64,000 bases of DNA from positions 1 to 64,000 of the forward strand of contig NZ_JQBX01000004.1 of the NCBI RefSeq assembly GCF_001437075.1, in the 5' to 3' direction. The stretch comes from Pediococcus stilesii. Lineage in GTDB: Bacteria > Bacillota > Bacilli > Lactobacillales > Lactobacillaceae. The position numbers and the translations under genes were made by a program. This document shows, in pieces, positions 13,801-22,000 of the stretch; the first letter of the stretch is position 1; every line of letters begins with the position of its first letter. A model generated the notes under the pieces. That model saw only the letters and a program-made list of their open reading frames with translations, made no database searches and had not been told where the DNA came from.

Positions 13801-13835
13801 GTCTTGATAATTAATTTTATTAAGGCTTTTTATTT
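13801..13835 (+). terminator. Terminator after the cargo gene
   Basis: A 10-bp stem with two wobble pairs (13801-13810 with 13817-13826), loop TTAATT and a T-rich tail lies ten bases behind the cargo gene stop. Confidence 0.8.
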
Positions 13836-13848
13836 TGGAGATAATCAC

Positions 13849-14031
13849 ATGTGGAAACACAAATGGATTGATGAACACTTATTTAGTACATTGCCATTAC
13901 TTAAGATTCCTAAACCAATGAAGATTAGATTCCCAGTATCTGGCGGGACTAAATGGTGCGTTAGGTTTAAAACAATGGATAAACAAGGTAATGGAGAAAC
14001 ACGTGAATATATGTTGGAGGTAAATAGATAA
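13849..14031 (+). CDS. Small hypothetical phage protein (60 aa)
   Basis: A 60-residue basic protein starting M-W-K-H-K-W with TTGGAG eight bases upstream of ATG at 13849; the longer frame reads back into the terminator and is rejected. It overlaps the next ATG by one base. Beta-rich, no known motif; it precedes the HNH and packaging genes. Confidence 0.6.
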   Translation: MWKHKWIDEHLFSTLPLLKIPKPMKIRFPVSGGTKWCVRFKTMDKQGNGETREYMLEVNR

Positions 14032-14441
14032 TGAAAATTAATGAAGATAAATTAACGATTCATGTTTCACTTGATGATGGTGACTTTAATGCGGCTATGG
14101 ATGAATATAAATATAACCGTGCTTTATTGAATATAGAAAAAGATGGTGCACCACAATTATTTATAAATGGAGTCACTTATCCTATTGTTCAGTTGTCATA
14201 TCAATATCTAACTAATGGTATTAAAGATGGAGTTAACATATTGATTGCTGAATATATAGATGGTGACAAAATTAAACACATCATGATTGATAACGTTACA
14301 GGTCAAACAACTTACGGCAATGAATATCGTTTAAAAAGTCCTAGAAATAGTGATGTAAAAGCTATTGATGAATTAGTTAAACGTGGCTTTACTAAACAGC
14401 AAGCACTTAAGGCTTATCAATGCTTATGCAATCTAAGTTAA
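14031..14441 (+). CDS. Hypothetical late phage protein (136 aa)
   Basis: A 136-residue protein, beta-rich for the first 100 residues and with a helix-turn-helix-like helical end (I-D-E-L-V-K-R-G-F-T-K-Q-Q-A-L-K-A). TGGAGG precedes its ATG, which overlaps the upstream stop. It overlaps the HNH gene by 22 bases. Unknown function; synteny places it with packaging. Confidence 0.6.
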   Translation: MKINEDKLTIHVSLDDGDFNAAMDEYKYNRALLNIEKDGAPQLFINGVTYPIVQLSYQYLTNGIKDGVNILIAEYIDGDKIKHIMIDNVTGQTTYGNEYRLKSPRNSDVKAIDELVKRGFTKQQALKAYQCLCNLS

Positions 14442-14752
14442 ACCAACAACAGCGAACAGCTTTTTATAACAGTGTTGCATGGCGTCAGTTACGTAATCAT
14501 ATATTGGAACGTGATAACCATGAATGCCAATGGTGTAAAGCTAATGGATTAGTGGTTACTGATATGGATACAGTGCTAGAGGTTGATCATATCAAAGAGC
14601 TTGAGTACTATCCAGAGCTTCGGTTTGATAAGGACAACCTAAGGACATTATGTAAGGACTGTCATAACAAACGACATGGTCGAATGAACTATCGTAGTAA
14701 TGGTAATGGCAAGCAGCAGAATAAATGGAAGGATGATGAACGATGGGATTAA
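14420..14752 (+). CDS. HNH endonuclease of the packaging module
   Basis: A 110-residue HNH nuclease with two Cys pairs (C-Q-W-C near residue 39 and C-K-D-C near 84) framing the catalytic E-V-D-H-I-K-E-L segment near residues 57-64 and a final H-N-K-R-H. In HK97-type cos phages an HNH protein beside the terminase is needed for genome maturation. Both ATG 14420 and ATG 14426 are possible starts. It is directly upstream of the small zinc proteins and terminase. Confidence 0.9.
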   Translation: MLMQSKLNQQQRTAFYNSVAWRQLRNHILERDNHECQWCKANGLVVTDMDTVLEVDHIKELEYYPELRFDKDNLRTLCKDCHNKRHGRMNYRSNGNGKQQNKWKDDERWD

Positions 14753-14874
14753 GATGTAAGTTGTTAGGCCATAAGTATATTGAAGTACTCAATAGGTCAA
14801 GCTTATGCGATCTATTGGTGGTCTGTCGATGTGAACGATGTGGTTTGGTTCATGAGGATCGGGTGAAGCTATGA
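14743..14874 (+). CDS. Small Cys-rich protein A (43 aa)
   Basis: A 43-codon frame with GGAAGGATGATG upstream, overlapping the HNH end. The start M-G-L-R-C-K-L-L-G-H-K-Y-I and the C-terminal C-R-C-E-R-C-G suggest one metal site. The next gene has the same plan, so the two look like tandem paralogues. Function unknown, probably packaging related by position. Confidence 0.6.
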   Translation: MGLRCKLLGHKYIEVLNRSSLCDLLVVCRCERCGLVHEDRVKL

Positions 14875-15026
14875 GTATAAAGTGTTTGTTCTCAGGCCAT
14901 AACTATATCTATCATGGACTGATGAGTGCTAACAGTTGTATCTATCGTTGCTACTCATGCAGTCATTGCAAACATCAGAAGATAGTGGAGGTAGATTACA
15001 ATGAAGTCAAGAGTCGATGGTACTAA
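14871..15026 (+). CDS. Small Cys-rich protein B (51 aa), paralogue of A
   Basis: A 51-codon frame overlapping protein A by ATGA. It repeats the plan: S-I-K-C-L-F-S-G-H-N-Y-I at the start, then C-Y-S-C-S-H-C in the C-terminal half. The shared C-x(4)-G-H-x-Y-I and the Cys cluster support a duplication. Its end overlaps the next gene by 26 bases. Confidence 0.55.
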   Translation: MSIKCLFSGHNYIYHGLMSANSCIYRCYSCSHCKHQKIVEVDYNEVKSRWY

Positions 15027-15225
15027 GCAGGTCATTGTCTATGTAGTAATGCGACAACCACAAACTAACATCACAGAAGCCAACCGAGTTTACTTTAGTG
15101 AACGGCGAGCAAAGAACTATGTCAAGAAGAGAATCAACGATATTGATAACTTTGATGGTTATTATTATGTACAAAAATGCGTATTTTTTGATTGGCAGGC
15201 ATTTTTAACTAAATTTAAAAAATAA
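15001..15225 (+). CDS. Small hypothetical phage protein (74 aa)
   Basis: A 74-residue basic protein, alternately beta and helical, starting inside the end of the preceding frame with GTGGAGG at proper spacing. No motif recognised. It is the last gene before the G/C-tract region and the terminase small subunit. Confidence 0.6.
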   Translation: MKSRVDGTKQVIVYVVMRQPQTNITEANRVYFSERRAKNYVKKRINDIDNFDGYYYVQKCVFFDWQAFLTKFKK

Positions 15226-15345
15226 AAATTAAAAATCATCCCCCGGGGTCAAAAATTTTAGTAAAAAAATTGAAATTGAAAACCGGTGGGTGAGCTCGAC
15301 TTCCCAGAAAAAAGAGAAAAAATTAAAACGAGGGGGGGTGGGGAG
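15226..15345. other. C- and G-tract region, candidate cos site
   Basis: This stretch has an unusual palindromic CCCCCGGGG block (15241-15249), A/T tracts, and a run of seven G residues followed by TGGGG (15332-15343). It lies between the HNH/zinc genes and the terminase small subunit, where cos sites of HNH-terminase phages are normally found. The exact cut position cannot be read from sequence. Confidence 0.35.
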
Positions 15346-15679
15346 TTTGAGTTTATCAAAAATCGAAGAATATTTTAAAAATAATAGTGATCAAGACAAT
15401 ATTTTATTGCAAGAAAAAATCGCTCGCTATTTGGATCTGAAAAAATTATATAAAAAGCTAGGAACAGCAATACAAAAGGACGGAGCCACTATTACAGTTG
15501 AGAATGGCAATCAAAAATTTACTAAGGTTAATCCAGCAATTCCAGAAAAAGAGAAGTTGAATACTCAACTTTTGAATTTGGAAAATGAGATTTTTAAGAC
15601 GATTAAATCAACTAAAAGTACTATCGAAAATCACGCCCAAAATGCCCCCTCAAGCAGTAGTAAAGGTGGGCTAGTATGA
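15290..15679 (+). CDS. terS: Terminase small subunit, P27 family
   Basis: A 129-residue P27-family small terminase: a basic N-terminus, then a helical core with I-E-E-Y-F-K-N-N, Y-L-D-L-K-K-L-Y-K-K-L-G and F-T-K-V-N-P-A-I-P segments. It recognises the packaging site and feeds DNA to the large subunit, which it overlaps by ATGA. The start is uncertain: GTG 15290 gives the full frame with a poor ribosome site, while GTG 15338 or TTG 15347 lie behind the G-run. Confidence 0.85.
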   Translation: MSSTSQKKEKKLKRGGVGSLSLSKIEEYFKNNSDQDNILLQEKIARYLDLKKLYKKLGTAIQKDGATITVENGNQKFTKVNPAIPEKEKLNTQLLNLENEIFKTIKSTKSTIENHAQNAPSSSSKGGLV

Positions 15680-17358
15680 TACATCAAAAATACGTAGACG
15701 CCTATATAAACGCCTATAAAACGGGCAAAATAAAACTGAATAAAGAACGAGTGATGCTGATTGATTATTTGGAGAAATTTGTCCTAAATAACGACCAGCT
15801 TTTTTTCAACGAAGAGAAAATTGAAGACTATATTAGCTTCACGGAAAAATGGTTTTTCCCGACAGTTTTATACCAAAGATTTTTGGCAGCGTTCATTTTT
15901 CTTTATGATAAGGCCACTGATGATGTTTATTATGATGAGCATTTTTGGGTGGTTGGGCGAGGAGCTGGTAAGAATGGAACAATCAGTTCACTTGGAGCGT
16001 TTTTAATTAGCCAATTAAATGGAATACCTGGTTACAACGGCTCAATTGTGGCCAATTCGGAAGACCAGGCTAAAACTTCGATCACCGAAATATACAATGT
16101 AGTTAAAAGAAATGATGTACTTAGTGGTTCATTTAATGCGAATAAATCACAGATCGAATCAAAAGCGACTAATTCAATTGTGATGTATCAGACATCTAAT
16201 GGGAAAACCAAAGATGGTTTGCGTGATGGCTTTGATGTGTTTGATGAAATCCACATGTATCAGGACGATTCTGGAGTTTCAGTTTATGAATCGGGGTTAG
16301 GTAAGGTACCCGAATCTCGGCAGTTTGAAATTGGGTCGGATGGATATGTTCGTGACGGCTATCTGGACGAAAAGAAAGATATTGCTTTACAAGTTATGGG
16401 TGGCCAACTACCACCGGATACTATGTTTCCATTCTGGTGTAAATTGGATTCCGAAGAAGAAGTTGATGACGAAACCATGTGGGAAAAAGCCAATCCAATG
16501 CTTTCTAAACCCCTGACTGGTTATGGTAAGACATTATTCCGAAAGATTCGGAAACAGTATCTAAAAATGCAATCTCAGCCGAGCATGCGGGAAGAATTTC
16601 TAACTAAACGAATGGACTTACCATTAAAGGATCCTGAAAAGTCGGTGGCACCCTATGAACAAATCAAAGCGACTAATGAGTCAATTCCGCTTTATCAGTT
16701 AGAAGGTCGAGAGGCAGTTGGCTCACTTGATTTTGCCAGCATGCGAGATTTTGCAGCGTGTGGTTTAACTTTCAAAATGGGCGGTAAGGTCTACTTTGTT
16801 TCACATCAATTTGCTCGAAAGCAATTTGTTGATAAGTATTATGGATATTCAGCGAACCCAGCTGATCGACCGCGGAACGTTGCTCCAATTGGTGAGTGGG
16901 AAGATCAAGGACTATTAACAATTCTAAATACTGAAACAATTGATCCCCGTGAGGTTGTCAATTGGTTTACCGAGATGCGTGAAAAGTACGTAATTGATAA
17001 GGTCGTTCTTGATAACTTCCGAGCTGACTTATTAAGAAAGTTCTTTGAAGATGCCGACTTCGAAGTTGACGTAATCAAAAACCCAACAGCGATTGATGGA
17101 CTGTTGGCCCCCCGCATTGAAGATGGCTTCGCGGCCAATAAGTTCGTCTGGGGAGATAATCCATTGTTACGTTGGAATACGCAGAACGTGTTGGTAACGG
17201 TTGATGCGCGTGGTAATAAGAAGTATGGCAAGAAAGAAGAACGCCGTCGAAAAACTGATGGATTCAAAGCATTTGAGTATGGCCAATATCGGGTTGATGA
17301 AATTGAAGATGTTGATCCGGAAGAATCACTCGATTTATTGAATGGACTTAATTTCTAG
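15676..17358 (+). CDS. terL: Terminase large subunit
   Basis: A 560-residue packaging motor. The deviant Walker A GRGAGKN is near residue 94 and Walker B (D-V-F-D-E-I-H) near residue 188, giving the ATPase half. The RNase H-like nuclease half begins near residue 349 (S-L-D-F-A-S) and has further Asp residues around 445. It cuts concatemers and drives DNA into the prohead. It overlaps terS by ATGA and is followed by the portal gene. Confidence 0.95.
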   Translation: MIHQKYVDAYINAYKTGKIKLNKERVMLIDYLEKFVLNNDQLFFNEEKIEDYISFTEKWFFPTVLYQRFLAAFIFLYDKATDDVYYDEHFWVVGRGAGKNGTISSLGAFLISQLNGIPGYNGSIVANSEDQAKTSITEIYNVVKRNDVLSGSFNANKSQIESKATNSIVMYQTSNGKTKDGLRDGFDVFDEIHMYQDDSGVSVYESGLGKVPESRQFEIGSDGYVRDGYLDEKKDIALQVMGGQLPPDTMFPFWCKLDSEEEVDDETMWEKANPMLSKPLTGYGKTLFRKIRKQYLKMQSQPSMREEFLTKRMDLPLKDPEKSVAPYEQIKATNESIPLYQLEGREAVGSLDFASMRDFAACGLTFKMGGKVYFVSHQFARKQFVDKYYGYSANPADRPRNVAPIGEWEDQGLLTILNTETIDPREVVNWFTEMREKYVIDKVVLDNFRADLLRKFFEDADFEVDVIKNPTAIDGLLAPRIEDGFAANKFVWGDNPLLRWNTQNVLVTVDARGNKKYGKKEERRRKTDGFKAFEYGQYRVDEIEDVDPEESLDLLNGLNF

Positions 17359-17376
17359 CCGAAGGGAGGTGAACGT

Positions 17377-18528
17377 ATGAGTGTGTTTAGTAGTTTTGCG
17401 GAAATATTTACACGACGTCATGATTCAAGCTTTATTTATGACCTTGAGGAATATGAGAGTACGGCGGAACGTGCGTACATGAAACGCTTGGCCATTGATG
17501 AAGTGATCAACTTTGTAGCAAGAGCAGTCGGCCAGACGGAGTTTAGAGTACTGAAAAATCATAAACCGGTTAAAGATGAAGCTTATTATCATTTGAATGT
17601 CCGACCGAATACCGACAAATCGGCTGGCGACTTTTGGCAGGAAGTAGTCTATAAGTTATTGCGTAAAGGTGAAGTTTTAATTGTTCAAAGTGATACTAAT
17701 GATTTATTGATTGCCGACAGTTTTGTAAGAAATGAATATGCGTTGTATCCTGATTCTTTCAATGGAGTGACAGTCAAAGATTATGAGTTTAAACGAACGT
17801 TTAGTATGGACGATGTGATTTATTTAACGTACGGAAATGCTCGTTTGGATAGTTATCTAAACGGACTCTGGTCAGATTACGGTGAACTAATGGGACGCAT
17901 GTTTAATCTCCAGCTTCGTAATAATCAGATTCGAGCAAACGTTAAAGCAAATATGACATCTGGGACGCAAGAAGCTAAGCAGAAAGCCTTACAGAATTAT
18001 ATTGATAACATCTATGCTTCGTTTGAGAAAAAGTCCGTGGCGATTGTTCCAACGACTAAAGGTTTTGATTATGAGGAACTCGGTAATAGTACTGCAAAGA
18101 ATCAAAACTTCGATGAAATTAATCAAGTTAAAGATGCGTTTATTGATGATATTGCTGGAATTATCGGTGTTCCAACAGCGTTAATCCATGGTTCAAATGT
18201 CGAAAGCAATGAAAATACAACATTGTTCAATCGTTACTGCCTATCCCCATTACTAAAAAAGATTCGGGATGAACTGAATGCTAAGTTCTTTAGCAAGAAC
18301 GAAGTATTGGCGGGTGATGCGTACATTGAAGCGGTAGGACTTGATCAACCTAACATTCTTGAACTATCAGAGCAGGTTGATAAATTGGCATCCAGTGGCG
18401 TTGTGAAGATTAATGAAGTCCGTGAAGCTATGGGATTAGAGCCACTGCCAGATGGTGACCGAGTGATCATCACGAAGAACTACACGACTGATACGAAGGG
18501 AGGTGAGAAAGATGACAGTGAAAATTGA
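17377..18528 (+). CDS. Portal protein, HK97 family
   Basis: A 383-residue HK97-type portal recognised by its start, the N-F-V-A-R-A-V-G-Q-T-E-F block, the central helical region and the G-I-I-G-V-P-T-A-L-I-H segment near residue 265. Portals form the ring through which DNA enters the capsid. AAGGGAGG precedes the ATG. Its end overlaps the protease gene, matching the standard terminase-portal-protease-capsid order. Confidence 0.93.
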   Translation: MSVFSSFAEIFTRRHDSSFIYDLEEYESTAERAYMKRLAIDEVINFVARAVGQTEFRVLKNHKPVKDEAYYHLNVRPNTDKSAGDFWQEVVYKLLRKGEVLIVQSDTNDLLIADSFVRNEYALYPDSFNGVTVKDYEFKRTFSMDDVIYLTYGNARLDSYLNGLWSDYGELMGRMFNLQLRNNQIRANVKANMTSGTQEAKQKALQNYIDNIYASFEKKSVAIVPTTKGFDYEELGNSTAKNQNFDEINQVKDAFIDDIAGIIGVPTALIHGSNVESNENTTLFNRYCLSPLLKKIRDELNAKFFSKNEVLAGDAYIEAVGLDQPNILELSEQVDKLASSGVVKINEVREAMGLEPLPDGDRVIITKNYTTDTKGGEKDDSEN

Positions 18529-19252
18529 TGTTAAGGGTCCAATTATCTCAGACGAAAATTCGGCATTTTACGATTATTTTAATTTACCTTATACATCACC
18601 ATCAGTAATCAATGATGAACTTTCTGGAAAAACAGATGATATCGAATTGGTTATTAATTCGAATGGTGGTGACGTATATGCCGCTAGCGATATCTGGACG
18701 TCACTTAAATCTTATTCAGGAAAAGTAACAGCCAAAATTTATGGGATGGCAGCAAGTGCTGCTTCGGTAATTGCGATGGGCGCCGACACTTTGGAGATGT
18801 CCCCAACAGCAAGGATGATGATTCATAATTCATCAACCTATGGTGAAGGAAATCATAATGATTTCGACAAGATTTCTGATGTTCTGAAAGGAACAGATAA
18901 ATCGATTGCTCAAGCTTACATGGATAAAACGGGTAAGAGCGAAGAAGAAATTCTTGATATTATGGCGCAAACCACGTTCTATACTGCTGATGAAGCTTTA
19001 GAAGCAGGCTTGATTGATTCTGTAATCAATTTTAAAAATGATAATGCAGAAGAAGCGCCGTTATTTGAAAACAGTAATTCAGGGATGATTCCACAAACGG
19101 TAATTGATAAATTTACCACAGTTGCCTTAGGTGCACCGATTTCAGATGATTTAGTGAAAAATATTGCTGATGCAGTTGCAAAAAGATTAAAAAATGTAGA
19201 TACACATAAACCTAAGAACGAACAGGTCAATATTGATCCGTTCGTTTTTTAA
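18512..19252 (+). CDS. ClpP-like prohead protease
   Basis: A 246-residue serine protease of the ClpP type. It has S-N-G-G-D-V near residue 50, the nucleophile Ser in M-A-A-S-A-A-S near residue 87 and the catalytic His in M-M-I-H-N near 108. It matures the capsid by cutting scaffold or capsid N-termini. I use ATG 18512, preceded by GGGAGG, instead of the upstream GTG. The gene overlaps the portal end by 17 bases. Confidence 0.9.
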   Translation: MTVKIDVKGPIISDENSAFYDYFNLPYTSPSVINDELSGKTDDIELVINSNGGDVYAASDIWTSLKSYSGKVTAKIYGMAASAASVIAMGADTLEMSPTARMMIHNSSTYGEGNHNDFDKISDVLKGTDKSIAQAYMDKTGKSEEEILDIMAQTTFYTADEALEAGLIDSVINFKNDNAEEAPLFENSNSGMIPQTVIDKFTTVALGAPISDDLVKNIADAVAKRLKNVDTHKPKNEQVNIDPFVF

Positions 19253-19276
19253 TACAAAGAAAAGAGGAAATAATAC

Positions 19277-20452
19277 ATGATTAAATTTGGTGATTACAAA
19301 AACTTTGCTAAAGAACGTACCAATTACGCAAAAATTGCTATGGATCCAGAAGCAACTAGTGAAGCCAAAGAAACGGCTTTAAATAACATGATGGACGCGC
19401 TTGGTAGCGATGCTAAAAAAGAGGTTAAATCTATCACGGAACAGAAGATGGCAGAACTTGAAAATGCTCATCAAATGAAGATGACCAACGAAGAGGTTAA
19501 GTTTTTTAACGAACTCAAGACGGATACAGATACTAAATCCACTGGCGAAAAGATTCTGCCACAAACAACGGTTGATGAAATCTTTGAAGATATGGTTCAA
19601 CAACACCCATTCTTATCTGCAATCGGCCTTAAGAACAACGGTATCAGTTTAAAAATCATCAAATCTGATACGACTGGAACGGTTGTATGGGGCAAAATCT
19701 TTGGTGAAATTAAGGGTCAATTAGATGCCAGCTTCTCCGAAGACGATGCAACTCAAAACAAAGCAACTGCATTCGTTGTTGTTCCAAAGGATTTAGAAGA
19801 CTTCGGACCACAATGGATTAAGAAGTTTGTTGTAACTCAAATTACAGAGGCCTTTGCCGTAGCGTCAGAAGAAGCATTCTTGACTGGTGATGGTAAAGAT
19901 AAGCCAATCGGTTTAAATCGTGATGTTTCAAAAGGTGTAGCGGTCACAGATGGTGCATATCCTGAAAAAACGTCTGCTGGAGAACTAACTTTTGCGGATA
20001 CTAAAACAGCTGCCAAAGAATTAGCCGGAGTAATTAAAGGATTATCCAAGAAGGAAAATGGTCACCCAGTAGTTGCTAAAGGTCGAACAGTTTTGGCAAT
20101 GTCTCCTGGTGACACGTTAGATGTTGAAGCTCAATTCATGATTCAAAACTTGAACGGTCAATTTGTTACAGCGATGCCATTTGGACTAACAACTGTTGAA
20201 TCGGAATTCGTACCAGAAGGTAAAGTGATTGCGTTTATTCCAGATCGCTATGATGCGTTCCAAGCTGGTCCACTTCAAATTAAGCAGTTTGACCAAACTT
20301 TAGCGCTAGAAGATTTAGACCTCTTTACTGCTAAACAATTCCTATATGGTAAAGCACATGATAATACTGCATCAGCTGTTTACGATTTGAAATTATCTGG
20401 AGCTGGTTCAGCACCAACTGATCCAACAACTGGTGGTAACACGGGAAAATAA
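19277..20452 (+). CDS. Major capsid protein, HK97 fold
   Basis: A 391-residue capsid protein. The first about 100 residues are a charged helical scaffold region. The HK97-like core follows (I-L-P-Q-T-T-V-D-E-I, then P-I-G-L-N-R-D near 210) and ends in a Gly/Thr-rich tail. It is preceded by the protease and followed by the connector. The zero-frame stop lies inside a frameshift signal (20443-20505) that would give a second, 409-residue form. Confidence 0.95.
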   Translation: MIKFGDYKNFAKERTNYAKIAMDPEATSEAKETALNNMMDALGSDAKKEVKSITEQKMAELENAHQMKMTNEEVKFFNELKTDTDTKSTGEKILPQTTVDEIFEDMVQQHPFLSAIGLKNNGISLKIIKSDTTGTVVWGKIFGEIKGQLDASFSEDDATQNKATAFVVVPKDLEDFGPQWIKKFVVTQITEAFAVASEEAFLTGDGKDKPIGLNRDVSKGVAVTDGAYPEKTSAGELTFADTKTAAKELAGVIKGLSKKENGHPVVAKGRTVLAMSPGDTLDVEAQFMIQNLNGQFVTAMPFGLTTVESEFVPEGKVIAFIPDRYDAFQAGPLQIKQFDQTLALEDLDLFTAKQFLYGKAHDNTASAVYDLKLSGAGSAPTDPTTGGNTGK

Positions 20453-20505
20453 CCGCGCCCACCGTTGGAACAGCTAAAGTGGGCGCTGCTAAATTAACAG
20501 AATAG
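20443..20505 (+). promoter_or_regulatory. -1 frameshift signal at the capsid gene end
   Basis: The heptamer GGGAAAA (20443-20449) is in the G-GGA-AAA phase right before the TAA. Six bases later an 8-bp perfect stem GCGCCCAC/GTGGGCGC follows, with a 16-base loop. Slipping back one base replaces the stop with 18 further codons, to TAG at 20503-20505, adding ITAPTVGTAKVGAAKLTE. A matching signal ends the major tail gene. Confidence 0.75.
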
Positions 20506-20516
20506 GTGGTGCGTAG

Positions 20517-20831
20517 ATGACGGAACAAGAAAAAGTTGATCTACTACCAATTTTTAAAGAGCGCATGCACATTTTTCATGATTCAGAAGATGATAATTTA
20601 AAAGCGATCATTGAAGGATCTAAATCAGAGATTAAGCGGATGACTGGTAGTGATGATCTGAATATTATCGGCATTCGAGAATTGGTATTGGAGCGCTCTC
20701 GATATGTCTACAATGATTCGGTTGAATTTTTCGAAGACAACTTCCAAGCCCAAATTTTAGGAATGTCAGCCGTTATTTCGGAAACGGAGGTGACTGGTGA
20801 TGAATCAGTATCAACGCCCGAAGACAAATAG
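20517..20831 (+). CDS. Head-tail connector (gp6-like)
   Basis: A 104-residue helical protein of the phage gp6-like connector family: E-Q-E-K-V-D-L-L start, D-D-N-L-K-A-I-I-E and the L-V-L-E-R-S-R-Y-V-Y-N-D segment near residue 62. It forms a ring beneath the portal. GGTGGTG precedes ATG. Its end overlaps the next gene. Confidence 0.85.
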   Translation: MTEQEKVDLLPIFKERMHIFHDSEDDNLKAIIEGSKSEIKRMTGSDDLNIIGIRELVLERSRYVYNDSVEFFEDNFQAQILGMSAVISETEVTGDESVSTPEDK

Positions 20832-21177
20832 TGGCGATTTACGAATCCCAGTCAGTTTCTATAGACAAACTGAAAACCCTGATGGTGAGCCGGGTGAAAT
20901 GCCGACTAAGATTGTTTTCGAATGCTTTGCTCAAGTTTATGGGTCGAGTAATAAAGACAATGCAATCCTAGATGCACATGGGGTCAAACGTGGGGTCACG
21001 ATCAAAATTCGAGACACCAGGGGCGAATATCAACCAGTGAACAATGATGCCGTTGTCATTTCAGATTATCGATATAAAGATGTGCATGGAAATTATATTA
21101 TCTGGAATATAGTTGACGTTCGTCCGGATTTTGAGGATGACCGTTTTGTGGTTATTGTTTTGGGGGTGACTGCATGA
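20800..21177 (+). CDS. Head closure / head-tail adaptor protein
   Basis: A 125-residue beta-rich protein of the SPP1 gp16-like adaptor family, with D-L-R-I-P-V-S-F-Y-R near the start and D-V-H-G-N-Y-I-I-W-N-I-V-D-V-R-P near residue 97. It closes the capsid exit after packaging. ATG 20800 fits GGAGG nine bases upstream; an adjacent GTG is the alternative. It overlaps the upstream gene by 32 bases and the next by ATGA. Confidence 0.85.
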   Translation: MNQYQRPKTNSGDLRIPVSFYRQTENPDGEPGEMPTKIVFECFAQVYGSSNKDNAILDAHGVKRGVTIKIRDTRGEYQPVNNDAVVISDYRYKDVHGNYIIWNIVDVRPDFEDDRFVVIVLGVTA

Positions 21178-21578
21178 GTGCTGAAATTAAAGGGATGGAT
21201 GAAGTTTTAGCGAAGCTTGAGGAAAAACTGGGTGAGCGGAAGCTAAATGCGGTTGAAAAAGAAGCGTTAAAGCCTGCTGCTGATTACGTTAAGAATGAAG
21301 TTAAATCAGCTGTTTCCTTTTTTCAGGATACAGGAGCAACAGTTAACGAAGTGGTTGTTGGCAAACCTAGAAAACGACAGGGTGAAAATTCGGTTAAAGT
21401 TGGTTGGAATGGTCCGATGGGCCGTTATGCGATTATTCATTTGAACGAATTTGGTTATACCAGAAACGGTAAACATTACACTCCTCGTGGTTTGGGAAAA
21501 TTGCAGGCAACCTATGACAAAATCAAACCTCAATATCAAGCATTGGTAAGATCAATTCTTAAGGGGAAATTGCTATGA
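21174..21578 (+). CDS. HK97 gp10-like neck/tail completion protein
   Basis: A 134-residue protein matching the HK97-gp10 family: I-K-G-M-D-E-V-L-A-K-L-E start, A-A-D-Y-V-K-N-E-V-K, then W-N-G-P-M-G-R-Y-A-I-I-H-L-N-E-F-G-Y near residue 85. It joins head and tail. ATGA overlaps on both sides show tight coupling. Confidence 0.88.
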   Translation: MSAEIKGMDEVLAKLEEKLGERKLNAVEKEALKPAADYVKNEVKSAVSFFQDTGATVNEVVVGKPRKRQGENSVKVGWNGPMGRYAIIHLNEFGYTRNGKHYTPRGLGKLQATYDKIKPQYQALVRSILKGKLL

Positions 21579-21988
21579 CAGAAGTTAAAGATATGATTGA
21601 TTTGATTTATCAAACTTTGAAAAATAATCCGACGATTGGCGGATTAACTAAAGCAGCTGACGGCAGTTATCGTATCCGAAAATATGATTATCCGGAAACT
21701 GCCGATCAGAGCAAAACCTTTGTTTTGATTAAGCCATTAGGTCCACCAATTGCAAGTAATTCGGCAAGTGACGAGGATATGCAGATTGAATTTACTTTTC
21801 AAATTGCAGTCGAGTCACCTGATCGAAAAGAAGTTAAGCAGGTTCAAAGTGAAATCAAAAAAGAAATGAAAAAATTAAATTATGGACAGATGACCGATGG
21901 ACTCGATGTATATTTCGAAGCCACCGGTCATTTTGTTGATGCACGTCGATATCGAGGAAATACGGCGTTATATGACACTAATTATTAG
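21575..21988 (+). CDS. Tail terminator, DUF806 family
   Basis: A 137-residue protein of the DUF806 type, with Y-R-I-R-K-Y-D-Y-P-E near residue 30, E-F-T-F-Q-I-A-V-E-S near 75 and an R-R-Y-R-G end. Its position between gp10-like and the major tail gene is that of the tail terminator, which stops tube growth and binds the neck. ATGA overlap with the upstream gene. Confidence 0.85.
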   Translation: MTEVKDMIDLIYQTLKNNPTIGGLTKAADGSYRIRKYDYPETADQSKTFVLIKPLGPPIASNSASDEDMQIEFTFQIAVESPDRKEVKQVQSEIKKEMKKLNYGQMTDGLDVYFEATGHFVDARRYRGNTALYDTNY

Positions 21989-22000
21989 GAGGAATGGAAT

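Noticed and set aside
20450-20490. Terminator after the capsid gene
   Set aside because: The hairpin has no T-tract, and the next gene follows closely; position after a slippery heptamer indicates recoding.
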